Shown piece by piece: positions 35,083 through 43,913 of a stretch of DNA of 64,000 nt (position 1 is its first letter; each line of letters starts with the position of its first letter). The notes below the pieces were generated by a model that was not told the DNA's origin, searched no databases, and saw only the letters and a list, made by a program, of their open reading frames with translations. The stretch comes from Solimicrobium sp043758755 (GTDB lineage: Bacteria; Pseudomonadota; Gammaproteobacteria; Burkholderiales; Burkholderiaceae_D): assembly GCA_043758755.1 (NCBI GenBank), contig JAYVMW010000024.1, forward strand, positions 1-64,000, written 5' to 3'. The translations under genes and the position numbers were made by a program.

Positions 35083-35646
35083 ATGTCATTAATTAATACT
35101 GAAATTAAACCATTCAATGCAACCGCATTTCACAACGGTAAATTTGTTCCGGTCAGCAATGAAACACTGAAAGGCAAATGGTCAGTGTTTGTTTTTTATC
35201 CTGCTGACTTCACATTTGTTTGCCCGACTGAATTAGGCGATCTGGCTGAGCAGTATCCAGAATTCAAGAAATTGGGCGTTGAGATCTACAGCGTTTCCAC
35301 TGACACCCATTTCGCGCACAAAGCATGGCACGATACTTCCGACACCATCGGTAAAATTACCTACCCGATGCTGGCTGATCCAACTCTGGCGCTGTCGCGC
35401 AATTTCGAAGTACTGATCGAAGAAGAAGGTCTGGCATTGCGCGGTACTTTCGTAATCAATCCTGAAGGAAAAATCAAGATTATCGAAGTGCACGACAACG
35501 GTATCGGCCGCGATGCAAAAGAATTGCTGCGCAAAGTTCAGGCTGCCCAATACGTTGCCAGCCATCCGAATGAAGTATGCCCGGCAAAATGGACTCCTGG
35601 TGCGCACACATTGACACCATCACTGGATTTGGTCGGCAAGATTTAA
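35083..35646 (+). CDS. ahpC: Alkyl hydroperoxide reductase subunit C (typical 2-Cys peroxiredoxin)
   Basis: A 187-residue cytosolic peroxidase that reduces hydrogen peroxide and organic hydroperoxides. The peroxidatic Cys47 lies in FTFVCPTELG, the resolving Cys166 in EVCPAKW, and the C-terminal helix is intact. A strong AAGGAAATC site precedes ATG 35083. Codons are biased toward common ones, fitting high expression. ahpF follows 70 bp downstream, separated by a hairpin (35658-35684) that may lower its expression relative to ahpC. Confidence 0.97.
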   Translation: MSLINTEIKPFNATAFHNGKFVPVSNETLKGKWSVFVFYPADFTFVCPTELGDLAEQYPEFKKLGVEIYSVSTDTHFAHKAWHDTSDTIGKITYPMLADPTLALSRNFEVLIEEEGLALRGTFVINPEGKIKIIEVHDNGIGRDAKELLRKVQAAQYVASHPNEVCPAKWTPGAHTLTPSLDLVGKI

Positions 35647-35657
35647 CCATCGAAATC

Positions 35658-35684
35658 GGGCATGCAGCATTGCATGCCCCTTTT
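35658..35684 (+). terminator. Intercistronic hairpin between ahpC and ahpF
   Basis: GGGCATGCA, loop GCAT, TGCATGCCC (perfect 9-bp stem) followed by CTTTT. It should terminate part of the transcripts after ahpC, or protect the ahpC 3' end, consistent with the excess of AhpC over AhpF that the enzymes need. Confidence 0.7.
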
Positions 35685-35716
35685 CAAACCCCTTTATCAG
35701 AATCACGAGGAACACC

Positions 35717-37282
35717 ATGTTGGACAGCAATCTCAAAACACAATTAAAAGCCTATCTCGAAAAAGTAGTTTATCCGGTTGAACTTGTGGCCTCGCTGGAT
35801 GACACGGAAGTTTCACGAGACATGCAATCCCTGCTGGAAGATGTCGCCAGCCTGTCACACCTGATCACGCTCAAGATCAGCAGCGTCAGTGATGTACACA
35901 CACCATCGTTCTCAATCAATCGACTCCACAAGGAACAGGGTGACGTCAGCATTCGGTTTGCCGGCATCCCCATGGGGCACGAATTTACTTCACTGGTACT
36001 GGCTTTGCTGCAGACCGGTGGTCATCCGCCCAAGGTGGATGACGCAGTTATTGAACAGATCCGCCAGCTCGACGGCGACTTTCACTTCGAAACTTATATT
36101 TCCCTGACCTGCCAGAATTGTCCTGAAGTCGTGCAGTCGCTGAATCTGATGGCCGTGCTAAATCCTCGGGTGAAATCGGTAGTCATTGACGGCGCGCTGT
36201 TTCAGCAGGAAGTCGAACAGCGTCAGATCATGGCTGTACCAACCATTTTTTTGAACGGCAAGGTTTTTGATCAGGGTCGCCTCAGCATTGAAGAAATTCT
36301 GGCAAAAATGGATACCGGAATGGAGCAGCGCACCGCACAGAAACTGGATGCCAAAGAACCGTTTGACATGTTAGTGGTCGGCGGCGGACCGGCAGGAGCG
36401 GCGGCGGCGATTTATTCTGCGCGCAAAGGCATCCGCACCGGCGTGGTGGCCGATCGTTTTGGCGGCCAGGTTCTCGATACCATGTCAATCGAAAATTTTG
36501 TTTCCGTGACAGAAACCGAAGGACCGAAATTTGCTGCAGCCCTCGAACAACACGTTAAAACCTATGACGTTGACATCATCAATCTGCAGCGTGCTGAAAA
36601 ATTGATCCCTGCGACCAAAGACAATCCGCTCAACGAAATAAAACTGGCCTCCGGCGCCACCTTAAAAGCAAAAACTGTAGTGTTGGCTACCGGTGCGCGC
36701 TGGCGCGAAATTAACGTGCCGGGCGAACGCGAATACAAAAATCATGGTGTGGCGTATTGTCCGCATTGCGATGGGCCTCTGTTCAAAGGCAAACAGGTTG
36801 CGGTAATCGGCGGCGGCAATTCTGGCGTCGAGGCAGCCATCGATCTGGCCGGCATCGTCAGTCACGTAACACTGCTGGAATTTGGTGCCGAGCTGCGCGC
36901 CGATGCAGTCCTGCAAAAGAAACTGCACAGTCTGTCCAATGTCACTATTCATACCAGCGCCCAGACCACCGAAGTCAGGGGTGACGGCAGCAAAGTGACC
37001 GGGCTGGAGTACAAGGATCTGAAATCAGGTGAAATGAAGCAGGTGCAGCTCGAAGGTATCTTTGTCCAGATCGGTCTGGTACCCAACACCGAATGGCTCA
37101 AAGGAACACTGGAACTGTCACGTCATGGTGAAATCATTGTCGATGCGCGCGGACAGACTTCCATTCCCGGCGTATTTGCGGCCGGCGACGTCACCACCGT
37201 GCCGTTCAAACAGATTGTGATTGCGGTAGGCGAAGGTGCCAAAGCAGCACTGGCCGCTTTTGATCATTTGATCCGGTCATAA
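35717..37282 (+). CDS. ahpF: Alkyl hydroperoxide reductase subunit F
   Basis: A 521-residue flavoprotein disulfide reductase that passes electrons from NAD(P)H to AhpC. The N-terminal double thioredoxin-like domain has the CxxC pair Cys132/Cys135 (TCQNC). The thioredoxin-reductase-like core has VVGGGPAGAAAA, the second redox pair Cys348/Cys351 (YCPHCDGP) and GGGNSGVEAA for NAD(P)H. The C-terminal AAGDVTTVPFKQI closes FAD binding. ATG 35717 follows GAGGAACACC. Full length, no truncation. Confidence 0.97.
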   Translation: MLDSNLKTQLKAYLEKVVYPVELVASLDDTEVSRDMQSLLEDVASLSHLITLKISSVSDVHTPSFSINRLHKEQGDVSIRFAGIPMGHEFTSLVLALLQTGGHPPKVDDAVIEQIRQLDGDFHFETYISLTCQNCPEVVQSLNLMAVLNPRVKSVVIDGALFQQEVEQRQIMAVPTIFLNGKVFDQGRLSIEEILAKMDTGMEQRTAQKLDAKEPFDMLVVGGGPAGAAAAIYSARKGIRTGVVADRFGGQVLDTMSIENFVSVTETEGPKFAAALEQHVKTYDVDIINLQRAEKLIPATKDNPLNEIKLASGATLKAKTVVLATGARWREINVPGEREYKNHGVAYCPHCDGPLFKGKQVAVIGGGNSGVEAAIDLAGIVSHVTLLEFGAELRADAVLQKKLHSLSNVTIHTSAQTTEVRGDGSKVTGLEYKDLKSGEMKQVQLEGIFVQIGLVPNTEWLKGTLELSRHGEIIVDARGQTSIPGVFAAGDVTTVPFKQIVIAVGEGAKAALAAFDHLIRS

Positions 37283-37307
37283 AAAAGGGACGCAAGTCCC
37301 TTTTTTT
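37281..37307. terminator. Bidirectional terminator between ahpF and hemN
   Basis: AAAAAAGGGAC, loop GCAA, GTCCCTTTTTT: a GNRA-like loop with A- and T-tracts on both sides, so it can serve both convergent genes. It overlaps the stop codon of each gene. Confidence 0.88.
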
Positions 37308-38772
37308 ATATCGTTTTTGAATATCGCAACGGTTCTTCTTTCTTGCCCAGATACGCATCAAACACCATACAAATATTACGGATCAGCAGCCGCCCTTTCA
37401 GGCTGACTTTTAGCGCACCCGGATGCAGACTGAGCAAACCATGCTCAACCATGGAATCCAGATTTTTTAATTCCTTGGCAAAGTACGTCGTGAAGTCAAT
37501 CCCGAATTCCTTGTTCAGACGCGCATAGTCCAGTTCAAAATGACACATCAACTGACCGATCAGGTCACGCCGCATCATGTCATCGTCAGACAGAAAATAG
37601 CCGCGCGCAATCGGCAATTCGTTTCTGTCCAGCCGTTCATAATAAGCGTCCAGCGTTTTTTCATTCTGGGTATAGCAATTGCCCACTGCGCTGATGGCAG
37701 ACACGCCGCAAGACAGCATTTCGGTTTGCGCATGGGTTGAATAACCCTGGAAGTTGCGCTGCAACTTGCCCTGCTGCTGCGCCAGACAAAGGTCATCAGT
37801 CGGTTTGGCAAAATGATCCATACCGATATATACATAACCGGCTTTGGTCAGTTTCTGTATGCACAGATAAAGCATCTGCAGTTTGGATTCCGGATCGGGC
37901 AATTCACTGGCTTCAATGCGGCGCTGCGGTTTGAAAATATGCGGCAAATGCGCGTAGTTATAAATTGCAATCCGGTCCGGGTCGGCGCTGATGACCTGAT
38001 CCAGTGTTTGGGAGATGGTATCGACTGTCTGCTTGGGCAGTCCGTAAATCAGATCGACGCTGATCGAGCGGAACCCCGCGTCACGTGCAGCCTTCATCAC
38101 CGCCAGAGTTTCTGCTTCGGGCTGAATTCGGTTGACGGCCTTTTGCACTTCCGGATTGAAATCCTGAATGCCCAGACTAACCCGGTTGAAACCCTGTTTG
38201 CGCAATAATTTAATCCGCTCGGGCGTGACGGTTCTCGGGTCGATTTCAATCGAATACTCACCAACTTCATCCGACGCAAATTCAAAATGACTGCGCAGCG
38301 TTTCGAGCAGATCGCCCATTTGCTCATCGTTGATGTAAGTCGGCGTTCCGCCGCCAAAATGCAGCTGCTCGACTTTTTTCATTCCCTCATACAGTGAGGA
38401 CTGCATGGCAATCTCACGTTTGAGATAATCCAGATAAATTTCAGCCTTGCTGCGGTCTTTGGTGATCACTTTGTTGCAGCCGCAGTAGTAACAGATCGAT
38501 GCGCAGAACGGAATATGAATATACAGGGACAGCGGCAGATGCTGCGGCTGCGGCTGCGGCTGACTGGCCAATGCCTTCACCGTGTTTTGATAGTCGCTGA
38601 TCTGAAACGCTTCAGAAAAGCGGTCGGCAGTTGGGTACGAGGTGTAACGGGGTCCCAGCTGGTTGAGTTTGCGAATCAGGTCGGCATCAAATACCGGGGT
38701 GGTGTCGGCTATCACAGCCTGTGCGGCAAGTGTGGCAGGAGAGCTTTCCAATTCAACGGTTGAATCTATCAT
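37306..38772 (-). CDS. hemN: Oxygen-independent coproporphyrinogen III oxidase HemN
   Basis: A 488-residue radical-SAM enzyme converting coproporphyrinogen III to protoporphyrinogen IX under low oxygen in haem synthesis. The [4Fe-4S] ligands are Cys90, Cys94 and Cys97 (PFCASICYYCGC). GPRYTSYPTADRF, HFGGGTPTYI and the HemN-specific C-terminal domain distinguish it from HemW. ATG 38772 (MIDSTVEL) has AGGA 9 nt upstream. An FNR-like box lies about 83 bp upstream (38855-38868), fitting induction when oxygen is scarce. Confidence 0.95.
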   Translation of the reverse strand: MIDSTVELESSPATLAAQAVIADTTPVFDADLIRKLNQLGPRYTSYPTADRFSEAFQISDYQNTVKALASQPQPQPQHLPLSLYIHIPFCASICYYCGCNKVITKDRSKAEIYLDYLKREIAMQSSLYEGMKKVEQLHFGGGTPTYINDEQMGDLLETLRSHFEFASDEVGEYSIEIDPRTVTPERIKLLRKQGFNRVSLGIQDFNPEVQKAVNRIQPEAETLAVMKAARDAGFRSISVDLIYGLPKQTVDTISQTLDQVISADPDRIAIYNYAHLPHIFKPQRRIEASELPDPESKLQMLYLCIQKLTKAGYVYIGMDHFAKPTDDLCLAQQQGKLQRNFQGYSTHAQTEMLSCGVSAISAVGNCYTQNEKTLDAYYERLDRNELPIARGYFLSDDDMMRRDLIGQLMCHFELDYARLNKEFGIDFTTYFAKELKNLDSMVEHGLLSLHPGALKVSLKGRLLIRNICMVFDAYLGKKEEPLRYSKTI

Positions 38773-38854
38773 GATCAAATTCCTGGTTCTGGGCACTCAG
38801 TACGAGTGCAGCAAGTTAATGGACGAATTTTAGGATATGTATCTGCCTGACAAC

Positions 38855-38868
38855 TTGATATTGAACAA
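38855..38868 (-). promoter_or_regulatory. FNR/ANR-type box upstream of hemN
   Basis: TTGAT-ATTG-AACAA differs from the consensus TTGAT-N4-ATCAA in one base. It lies 83-96 bp upstream of the hemN ATG, inside the 231-bp gap shared with the divergent aminotransferase gene. FNR control of hemN is well known in proteobacteria; use here is inferred. Confidence 0.6.
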
Positions 38869-39003
38869 CAGGATGCAAATCGTGTCGAGTTAAAAGTGCG
38901 CCGAAAGTTAGCAAATTAAACATACATTGCGAATTAAAGATATTCCCAAGGAAAGATGAACTGCTAAACTGGCTGGAATTATTTCCTCCTTTCTACTCCA
39001 TTT

Positions 39004-40170
39004 ATGAATACGCCCCTTATTTCTTCGCGCTTGCCCCATGTCGGAAATACCATTTTTTCGGTCATGTCGGCCCTGGCATCGCAATATCAGGCGGTCAATC
39101 TGGGACAGGGCTTTCCGGATTTCGACTGCGATATCGAACTCATCGACTCGGTTACTCAGGCCATGCATCAGGGTCACAATCAGTACCCTCCCATGGCGGG
39201 GGTGCCGGTGTTGCGAGACATGATTTCAGACAAGGTGGAGAGTTTATACCGGCATCACTATGATCCTCAGACCGAGATCACCGTCACTGCCGGTGCCACT
39301 CAGGCCATCATGTGTGCAATCCAATGTTGCGTGCATCCCGGCGACGAAGTCATTGTCATCGAACCGGCCTATGACTGCTATCTGCCCGTTATTGAGTTAA
39401 CCGGTGCACGTGCTGTCACAATTTCCATGAATATTTCCGAAGCAGGATTCAGCATTCCTTGGGGCAAACTGGCCGCTTCCATTACTCCCAAAACCCGGTT
39501 GATCATTCTGAACACACCGAACAATCCGACCGGCAGCGTGATGAGCATGGCGGACTTCAATGCGCTGGCTGATATTCTGCGTAGGCCCGAACATAAACAG
39601 ATTCTGATTCTGTCGGATGAAGTCTATGAACACATGGTATATGACGGCAAGCAGCACATTTCCATCTGCTCGCATCCGGAACTGGTACAGCGCGCTTTTG
39701 TGATATCCAGTTTTGGAAAAACTTTCCATGTCACAGGCTGGAAGGTCGGCTATCTGTGCGCTCCGGTGGCAATGAGCGTGGAATTCCGCAAGGTGCATCA
39801 GTTCACTGTTTTCACCGTCAACACCCCGATGCAGTATGGGTTGGCCACGTACCTGCAGGATCCGCAACCTTATCTGGATTTATCCGATTTCTATCAGGTC
39901 AAGCGCGATCTGTTTCGCACCGGCCTGTCCAAAACCAGATTCAAATTATTACCGGTTTATGGCACTTATTTTCAATGTGTGGATTACCGCGAAATTTCTG
40001 ACCTGCCGGAACTGGAATTTGCTGAGTGGCTGACCATGGAAGTCGGCGTTGCGGCGATTCCGGTTTCAGCATTTTATAAAAAGGGTGTGGAGTCAGGACT
40101 GGTGCGATTCTGCTTTGCCAAACAGGAGCAGACTTTGAGACTGGCTTTGGACAAGCTGGCTCAGATCTGA
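39004..40170 (+). CDS. PLP-dependent aminotransferase, methionine aminotransferase (YbdL)-like
   Basis: A 388-residue class I/II aminotransferase. The PLP lysine lies in SFGKTFHVTGWKVGY. Other markers are LGQGFPDFDCD near the N-terminus, TAGATQAIM for the phosphate cup, and LNTPNNPTGSV. It best resembles the YbdL/MtnE-type branch acting on methionine or glutamine-derived substrates; substrate is not proven. Divergent from hemN and followed by a strong bidirectional terminator. Confidence 0.87.
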   Translation: MNTPLISSRLPHVGNTIFSVMSALASQYQAVNLGQGFPDFDCDIELIDSVTQAMHQGHNQYPPMAGVPVLRDMISDKVESLYRHHYDPQTEITVTAGATQAIMCAIQCCVHPGDEVIVIEPAYDCYLPVIELTGARAVTISMNISEAGFSIPWGKLAASITPKTRLIILNTPNNPTGSVMSMADFNALADILRRPEHKQILILSDEVYEHMVYDGKQHISICSHPELVQRAFVISSFGKTFHVTGWKVGYLCAPVAMSVEFRKVHQFTVFTVNTPMQYGLATYLQDPQPYLDLSDFYQVKRDLFRTGLSKTRFKLLPVYGTYFQCVDYREISDLPELEFAEWLTMEVGVAAIPVSAFYKKGVESGLVRFCFAKQEQTLRLALDKLAQI

Positions 40171-40180
40171 AATTCCTCGA

Positions 40181-40213
40181 AAAAAAATCGGCGCAAACAG
40201 CGCCGATTTTTTT
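40181..40213. terminator. Strong bidirectional intrinsic terminator
   Basis: ATCGGCGC, loop AAACA, GCGCCGAT with seven A before and seven T after. It serves the aminotransferase on the plus strand and the Ala-rich exported protein on the minus strand. Confidence 0.93.
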
Positions 40214-40228
40214 GATTACCATTTCGAG

Positions 40229-40528
40229 TTATTTTACAGGTGCTGCTTCCACCGCAGCTTTAGTCGCTGATGCTTTTTTTGCGACTGGCGCGGCAGCAAC
40301 CTTGACTTCTTTTACCGGTGCGCTTTTTACCGTTGCAGCAGCCTCAGCTTTTACAGGCACTGCAGGTTTGACTGCAGCTACTGCCGGAGTGGTGGCAGTT
40401 GCTTTGACTGCGCTCGCAGCTGCAGCCGGGGTAGTAGCAGCGGTGCCTGAAGTTGTTGCAGGTGTCTGTGCGAACGCTGCACCCATGGCTAAGGTCGCAG
40501 CAACAAAAGTGGTGATCAGCTTGTTCAT
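40229..40528 (-). CDS. Small exported Ala/Lys/Val-rich protein
   Basis: A 99-residue protein beginning with a clear signal peptide (MNKLITTFVAATLAMGAAFA, cleavage near residue 20). The mature part is low-complexity: about 35 percent Ala overall, with Thr, Pro, Val and Lys and no Cys or aromatic residue, so it is likely disordered in the periplasm or at the surface. A good terminator lies just downstream. The regular codon use and signal peptide make it a credible gene. Function unknown. Confidence 0.68.
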   Translation of the reverse strand: MNKLITTFVAATLAMGAAFAQTPATTSGTAATTPAAAASAVKATATTPAVAAVKPAVPVKAEAAATVKSAPVKEVKVAAAPVAKKASATKAAVEAAPVK

Positions 40529-40681
40529 GGTAGTTCCCTATAAAGTTTTTTAAGTTAGCGCAGCATATCTGCGCACTTCCATAACGCGATCAAAATCAGA
40601 ACTGTTGACAGCGTGGTTGCGGAAAATCGGAACAATATTTTTTCTGGATGTGTCAACCGAAACGACGCGACGGAGGAACTG

Positions 40682-41464
40682 TCAGACGGGAGGGAGTTTG
40701 AACAGATTGAAAAAGTTCTCTGTAGTTTGCTGTTCAACCTGAGACAGAGGAATCTGTTTTAAATCTGCCAGATATTCGGCAACATGCTTCACCCATCCAG
40801 GTTCATTCATTTTCCCGCGATGAGGAACCGGTGCCAGATAAGGCGAATCAGTTTCAATCAGGATGCGTTCCAGCGGCAAGGCTTTGGCCACCTCCTGAAT
40901 CTGTTTGGCACTTTTAAAAGTAAGAATACCGGAAAAGGAAATATAAAATCCCAGCTCCACGGCAGCCAGTGCCACTTCCAGCGTCTCGGTAAAACAATGC
41001 ATCACACCACCCGCACCGCCCTGCTCCACACCGGCACCGGCTTCACGCATGATATTGATTGTATCTTCCGATGCTGCACGGGTATGGATAATTAATGGCT
41101 TGCCGGTAATTCGAGCAGCTTCAATATGCGTACGAAATCGCTTGCGCTGCCACTCCAGATCCCCGGTCAGACGAAAATAATCCAGTCCGGTTTCACCGAT
41201 GGCGACGACTTTGGGGTGATCGGACAAATCCACCAGTTGCTGCACTGTCGGTTCCGGCGTATCGACATAGTCCGGATGAACACCAACCGATGCATACAGA
41301 TGAGGATACTGTTCAGCCAGCGCCAGCACGCGGGGGAAATCGGGCAGATCCACAGCCACGCACAGGGCGCGCTCAACCCGGTTGGCCTGCATGGTGGCCA
41401 GTATTTCAGGCAGACGTTCAGAGAGTTCCGGGAAATCGAGGTGACAGTGCGAATCGATAAACAT
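40682..41464 (-). CDS. TatD-family metal-dependent hydrolase (YcfH-like)
   Basis: A 260-residue TIM-barrel metallohydrolase related to TatD DNases. The metal-ligand motifs are all present: DSHCHLDFP near the start, GETGLDYF, HTRAASEDT, MHCFTETLE and ETDSPYLAPVPHRG. Proteins of this type are 3'-exonucleases or deacylases of uncertain role. It begins 9 bp after lpxB and may be read from the lipid A operon, in the place where rnhB is often found. Confidence 0.9.
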   Translation of the reverse strand: MFIDSHCHLDFPELSERLPEILATMQANRVERALCVAVDLPDFPRVLALAEQYPHLYASVGVHPDYVDTPEPTVQQLVDLSDHPKVVAIGETGLDYFRLTGDLEWQRKRFRTHIEAARITGKPLIIHTRAASEDTINIMREAGAGVEQGGAGGVMHCFTETLEVALAAVELGFYISFSGILTFKSAKQIQEVAKALPLERILIETDSPYLAPVPHRGKMNEPGWVKHVAEYLADLKQIPLSQVEQQTTENFFNLFKLPPV

Positions 41465-41473
41465 GATGGATCT

Positions 41474-42616
41474 TTATTTGTTGATGATCTGCAGTATAGC
41501 CTGCGCGCTCTCTTTGGCACTGTCACGCAGCAAGCTGTGATGCATATCCAGAAAACGTTGCTGCAGCCGGTTGACCAGTTTGTCATCATGCAGTTGCTGC
41601 CAGATCGCGTCAGCCAGCGCCTTTGGTGTGGCAGCATCCTGCAATAATTCAGGCACCAGAAATTCACGCGCCAGAATGTTCGGCAATCCGACCCAGGGTT
41701 GATATCCCATACGACGCATGATCTGCCAGGTGGCCCACATCTGTTTATAGGCTATCACCATCGGCTTCTTCAGCAGTGCCACTTCCAGCGTTGCGGTGCC
41801 TGAAGCTACCAATACACTGTTGGCCGCGGTGATGGCGGTGTGTGAACGGCCATCAATGAGCAAAACCGGGACGTCTGACAAATTGGCCTGAACCACGCGC
41901 TGAATGTAGGCGGTGCGCTGCCGGTTACCGGCCATGGGCACGACGAAATGGATGTTCGGATCACGTTGAAGCAGCAGTTTTGCAGCGCCGATAAAGGCTT
42001 CAGTATGATAATAAATTTCCGACAACCGGCTGCCGGGCATGATCGTCACCACGGTGGCATCGAGCGGCAGCCCTAGTTCCTGACGTGCCGTGTTCATGTC
42101 GGGCTGCAGTGGCAACATTTCTGCCAGCGGATGACCGACGTATGTCACCGGTATGTTGGCCGCCTGATAAATTTCCGGTTCAAACGGAAAAATAACCAGC
42201 ATGTGTGAAACCGATTTGATGATTTTTTTAATCCGGCCGGCGCGCCAGGCCCAGATCGAAGGGCCGATAAAATGCACGGTCGGAATGCCGGCTTCTTTAA
42301 GTTTCTGTTCAACCGTGAAATTGAAATCCGGTGCATCAACACCAATAAAAACGTCAGGCCGTTCAGCGAGCAACTGTTCAGTCAGGCTGGTTTGCACGCC
42401 TTTGATTTCACGGTAGTGTCTGAGCACCTCAAACAGGCCGCGCACCGACAGCGTTTCCATCGGAAAGTCAGAGACAAATCCGTATTGCGCCATGTGTTTG
42501 CCACCAATGCCGTGGATATGCGCGTCGGGCAATTGTGGGCGCAGGCCTGACAGCAGCCGACTGGCCAGCAAATCTCCCGAACTCTCACCTGCTACCACGG
42601 CTATCCTGCGATTCAT
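41474..42616 (-). CDS. lpxB: Lipid-A-disaccharide synthase
   Basis: A 380-residue peripheral-membrane glycosyltransferase (GT19) joining UDP-2,3-diacylglucosamine and lipid X to make the lipid A disaccharide. The N-terminal AGESSGDLLASRLL, YVGHPLAEML and IMPGSRLSEIYYH motifs are present. Its ATG overlaps the lpxA TGA by one base (TGATG), so it is translationally coupled to lpxA. Confidence 0.96.
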   Translation of the reverse strand: MNRRIAVVAGESSGDLLASRLLSGLRPQLPDAHIHGIGGKHMAQYGFVSDFPMETLSVRGLFEVLRHYREIKGVQTSLTEQLLAERPDVFIGVDAPDFNFTVEQKLKEAGIPTVHFIGPSIWAWRAGRIKKIIKSVSHMLVIFPFEPEIYQAANIPVTYVGHPLAEMLPLQPDMNTARQELGLPLDATVVTIMPGSRLSEIYYHTEAFIGAAKLLLQRDPNIHFVVPMAGNRQRTAYIQRVVQANLSDVPVLLIDGRSHTAITAANSVLVASGTATLEVALLKKPMVIAYKQMWATWQIMRRMGYQPWVGLPNILAREFLVPELLQDAATPKALADAIWQQLHDDKLVNRLQQRFLDMHHSLLRDSAKESAQAILQIINK

Positions 42617-43404
42617 CAGCGCACTATGCCACGTGTGGACGTGTCTAAAAACGATACCATGAGTTGAATCGAGTCCTGCGCTGCGGGGTGTTCAAGCTGT
42701 GCCTGCTGCATCGCAACCCGAGCTTCATCCAGCGTCAATTTGGATTTGTACAGCAATTTGTAGGCCTGTCGGATGCCGTTGATCTGCTCACGGCTAAAGC
42801 CGCGCCGTTTCAGGCCCTCGATATTGAGACCATGTGCCGCAGCCGGGTTGCCGGATAAAATCAGAAACGGCGGCACATCCTGCGTCAGGCTGGTATTCAT
42901 GCCCAGCATGGCATGCGCACCGATTTTGCAGAACTGATGGACTCCGGCAAAACCACCCAGAATGACCCAGTCGCCGACCTCCACGTGCCCTGCAATCGAC
43001 GCGTTATTGGCAAAAATGGTTTTATTTCCCACCTGGCAGTCATGGGCGATGTGCACATAGGCCATCATCAGGTTATCGCTGCCGATGCGGGTAATGCCGC
43101 CATCCTGAACCGTGCCCAGATTGAAGGTGCAGAATTCGCGCACGGTATTTCTGTCGCCGATTTTCAGCAGGGTTGGTTCACCGGCATACTTCTTATCCTG
43201 CGGCGCGGCGCCAATTGAGGAAAATTGAAAAAAGGTATTGTCGCTGCCGATGCTGGTATGGCCTTCAATCACCACGTGCGGCCCGATTTTGGTGCCGGCA
43301 CCGATCTGGACATGCGGACCAATGATGCTGTACGCACCCACTTCAACAGTGCTATCCAGACTCGCTTCTTTGGCAATAATCGCCGTTGAATGGATTTTGC
43401 TCAT
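42616..43404 (-). CDS. lpxA: UDP-N-acetylglucosamine acyltransferase
   Basis: A 262-residue left-handed beta-helix enzyme that adds the first 3-hydroxyacyl chain in lipid A synthesis. The hexapeptide repeats fill residues 5-190. The catalytic His is His121 in HIAHDCQVGN, equivalent to E. coli His125. The C-terminal helices are standard (NIEGLKRRGFSREQI). Start and stop overlap fabZ and lpxB by one base each, so the three are tightly coupled. Confidence 0.97.
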   Translation of the reverse strand: MSKIHSTAIIAKEASLDSTVEVGAYSIIGPHVQIGAGTKIGPHVVIEGHTSIGSDNTFFQFSSIGAAPQDKKYAGEPTLLKIGDRNTVREFCTFNLGTVQDGGITRIGSDNLMMAYVHIAHDCQVGNKTIFANNASIAGHVEVGDWVILGGFAGVHQFCKIGAHAMLGMNTSLTQDVPPFLILSGNPAAAHGLNIEGLKRRGFSREQINGIRQAYKLLYKSKLTLDEARVAMQQAQLEHPAAQDSIQLMVSFLDTSTRGIVR

Positions 43405-43883
43405 TATTGCCCCGCTGGGTCCGGTTTGCTTTTCCCATCTTCTTTACTGCGCATGGTGCACATCAGGTCGGCTTCGACAGCGAGTTGACCGTCCACAGTT
43501 GCGCGTGCCTTGTATTTCCAGATACCGCGCGCCACCTTGACGATTTCCACATCCAGTTTCAACTGGTCACCAGGTTCGACCGGACGTTTGAAGCGTGCAT
43601 TGTCGATACCCAGAAAATAAACCAGGGTATTTTCATCCGGTTTCTGACCCATGGTTAAAAATGACAGAAGTGCGGCTGCCTGCGCCATGGCCTCGATCAT
43701 CAGCACACCGGGCATGACTGGCTTATTGGGGAAATGGCCGTTGAAAAATTCTTCGTTGACAGTGACGTTTTTAATCGCAGTAATATTTTTTCCGGATTCC
43801 CAGTGCAAAACCCGATCCACCAGCAACATGGGATAACGGTGCGGCAGATATTCTTTGATTTGATTGATGTCCAGAGTAGTCAT
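43404..43883 (-). CDS. fabZ: 3-hydroxyacyl-ACP dehydratase FabZ
   Basis: A 159-residue hot-dog dehydratase of fatty-acid elongation. The active-site pair His50 (NGHFPNKPVMPG) and Glu64 (MIEAMAQ) is intact. FabZ competes with LpxA and LpxD for 3-hydroxyacyl-ACP, so its place between their genes balances membrane and lipid A synthesis. The C-terminal tail (MRSKEDGKSKPDPAGQ) is a few residues longer than the E. coli protein. The stop overlaps the lpxA ATG (TAATG). Confidence 0.96.
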   Translation of the reverse strand: MTTLDINQIKEYLPHRYPMLLVDRVLHWESGKNITAIKNVTVNEEFFNGHFPNKPVMPGVLMIEAMAQAAALLSFLTMGQKPDENTLVYFLGIDNARFKRPVEPGDQLKLDVEIVKVARGIWKYKARATVDGQLAVEADLMCTMRSKEDGKSKPDPAGQ

Positions 43884-43913
43884 ACATTCTTTCGTTGTTC
43901 GTTTTTGATTTAC

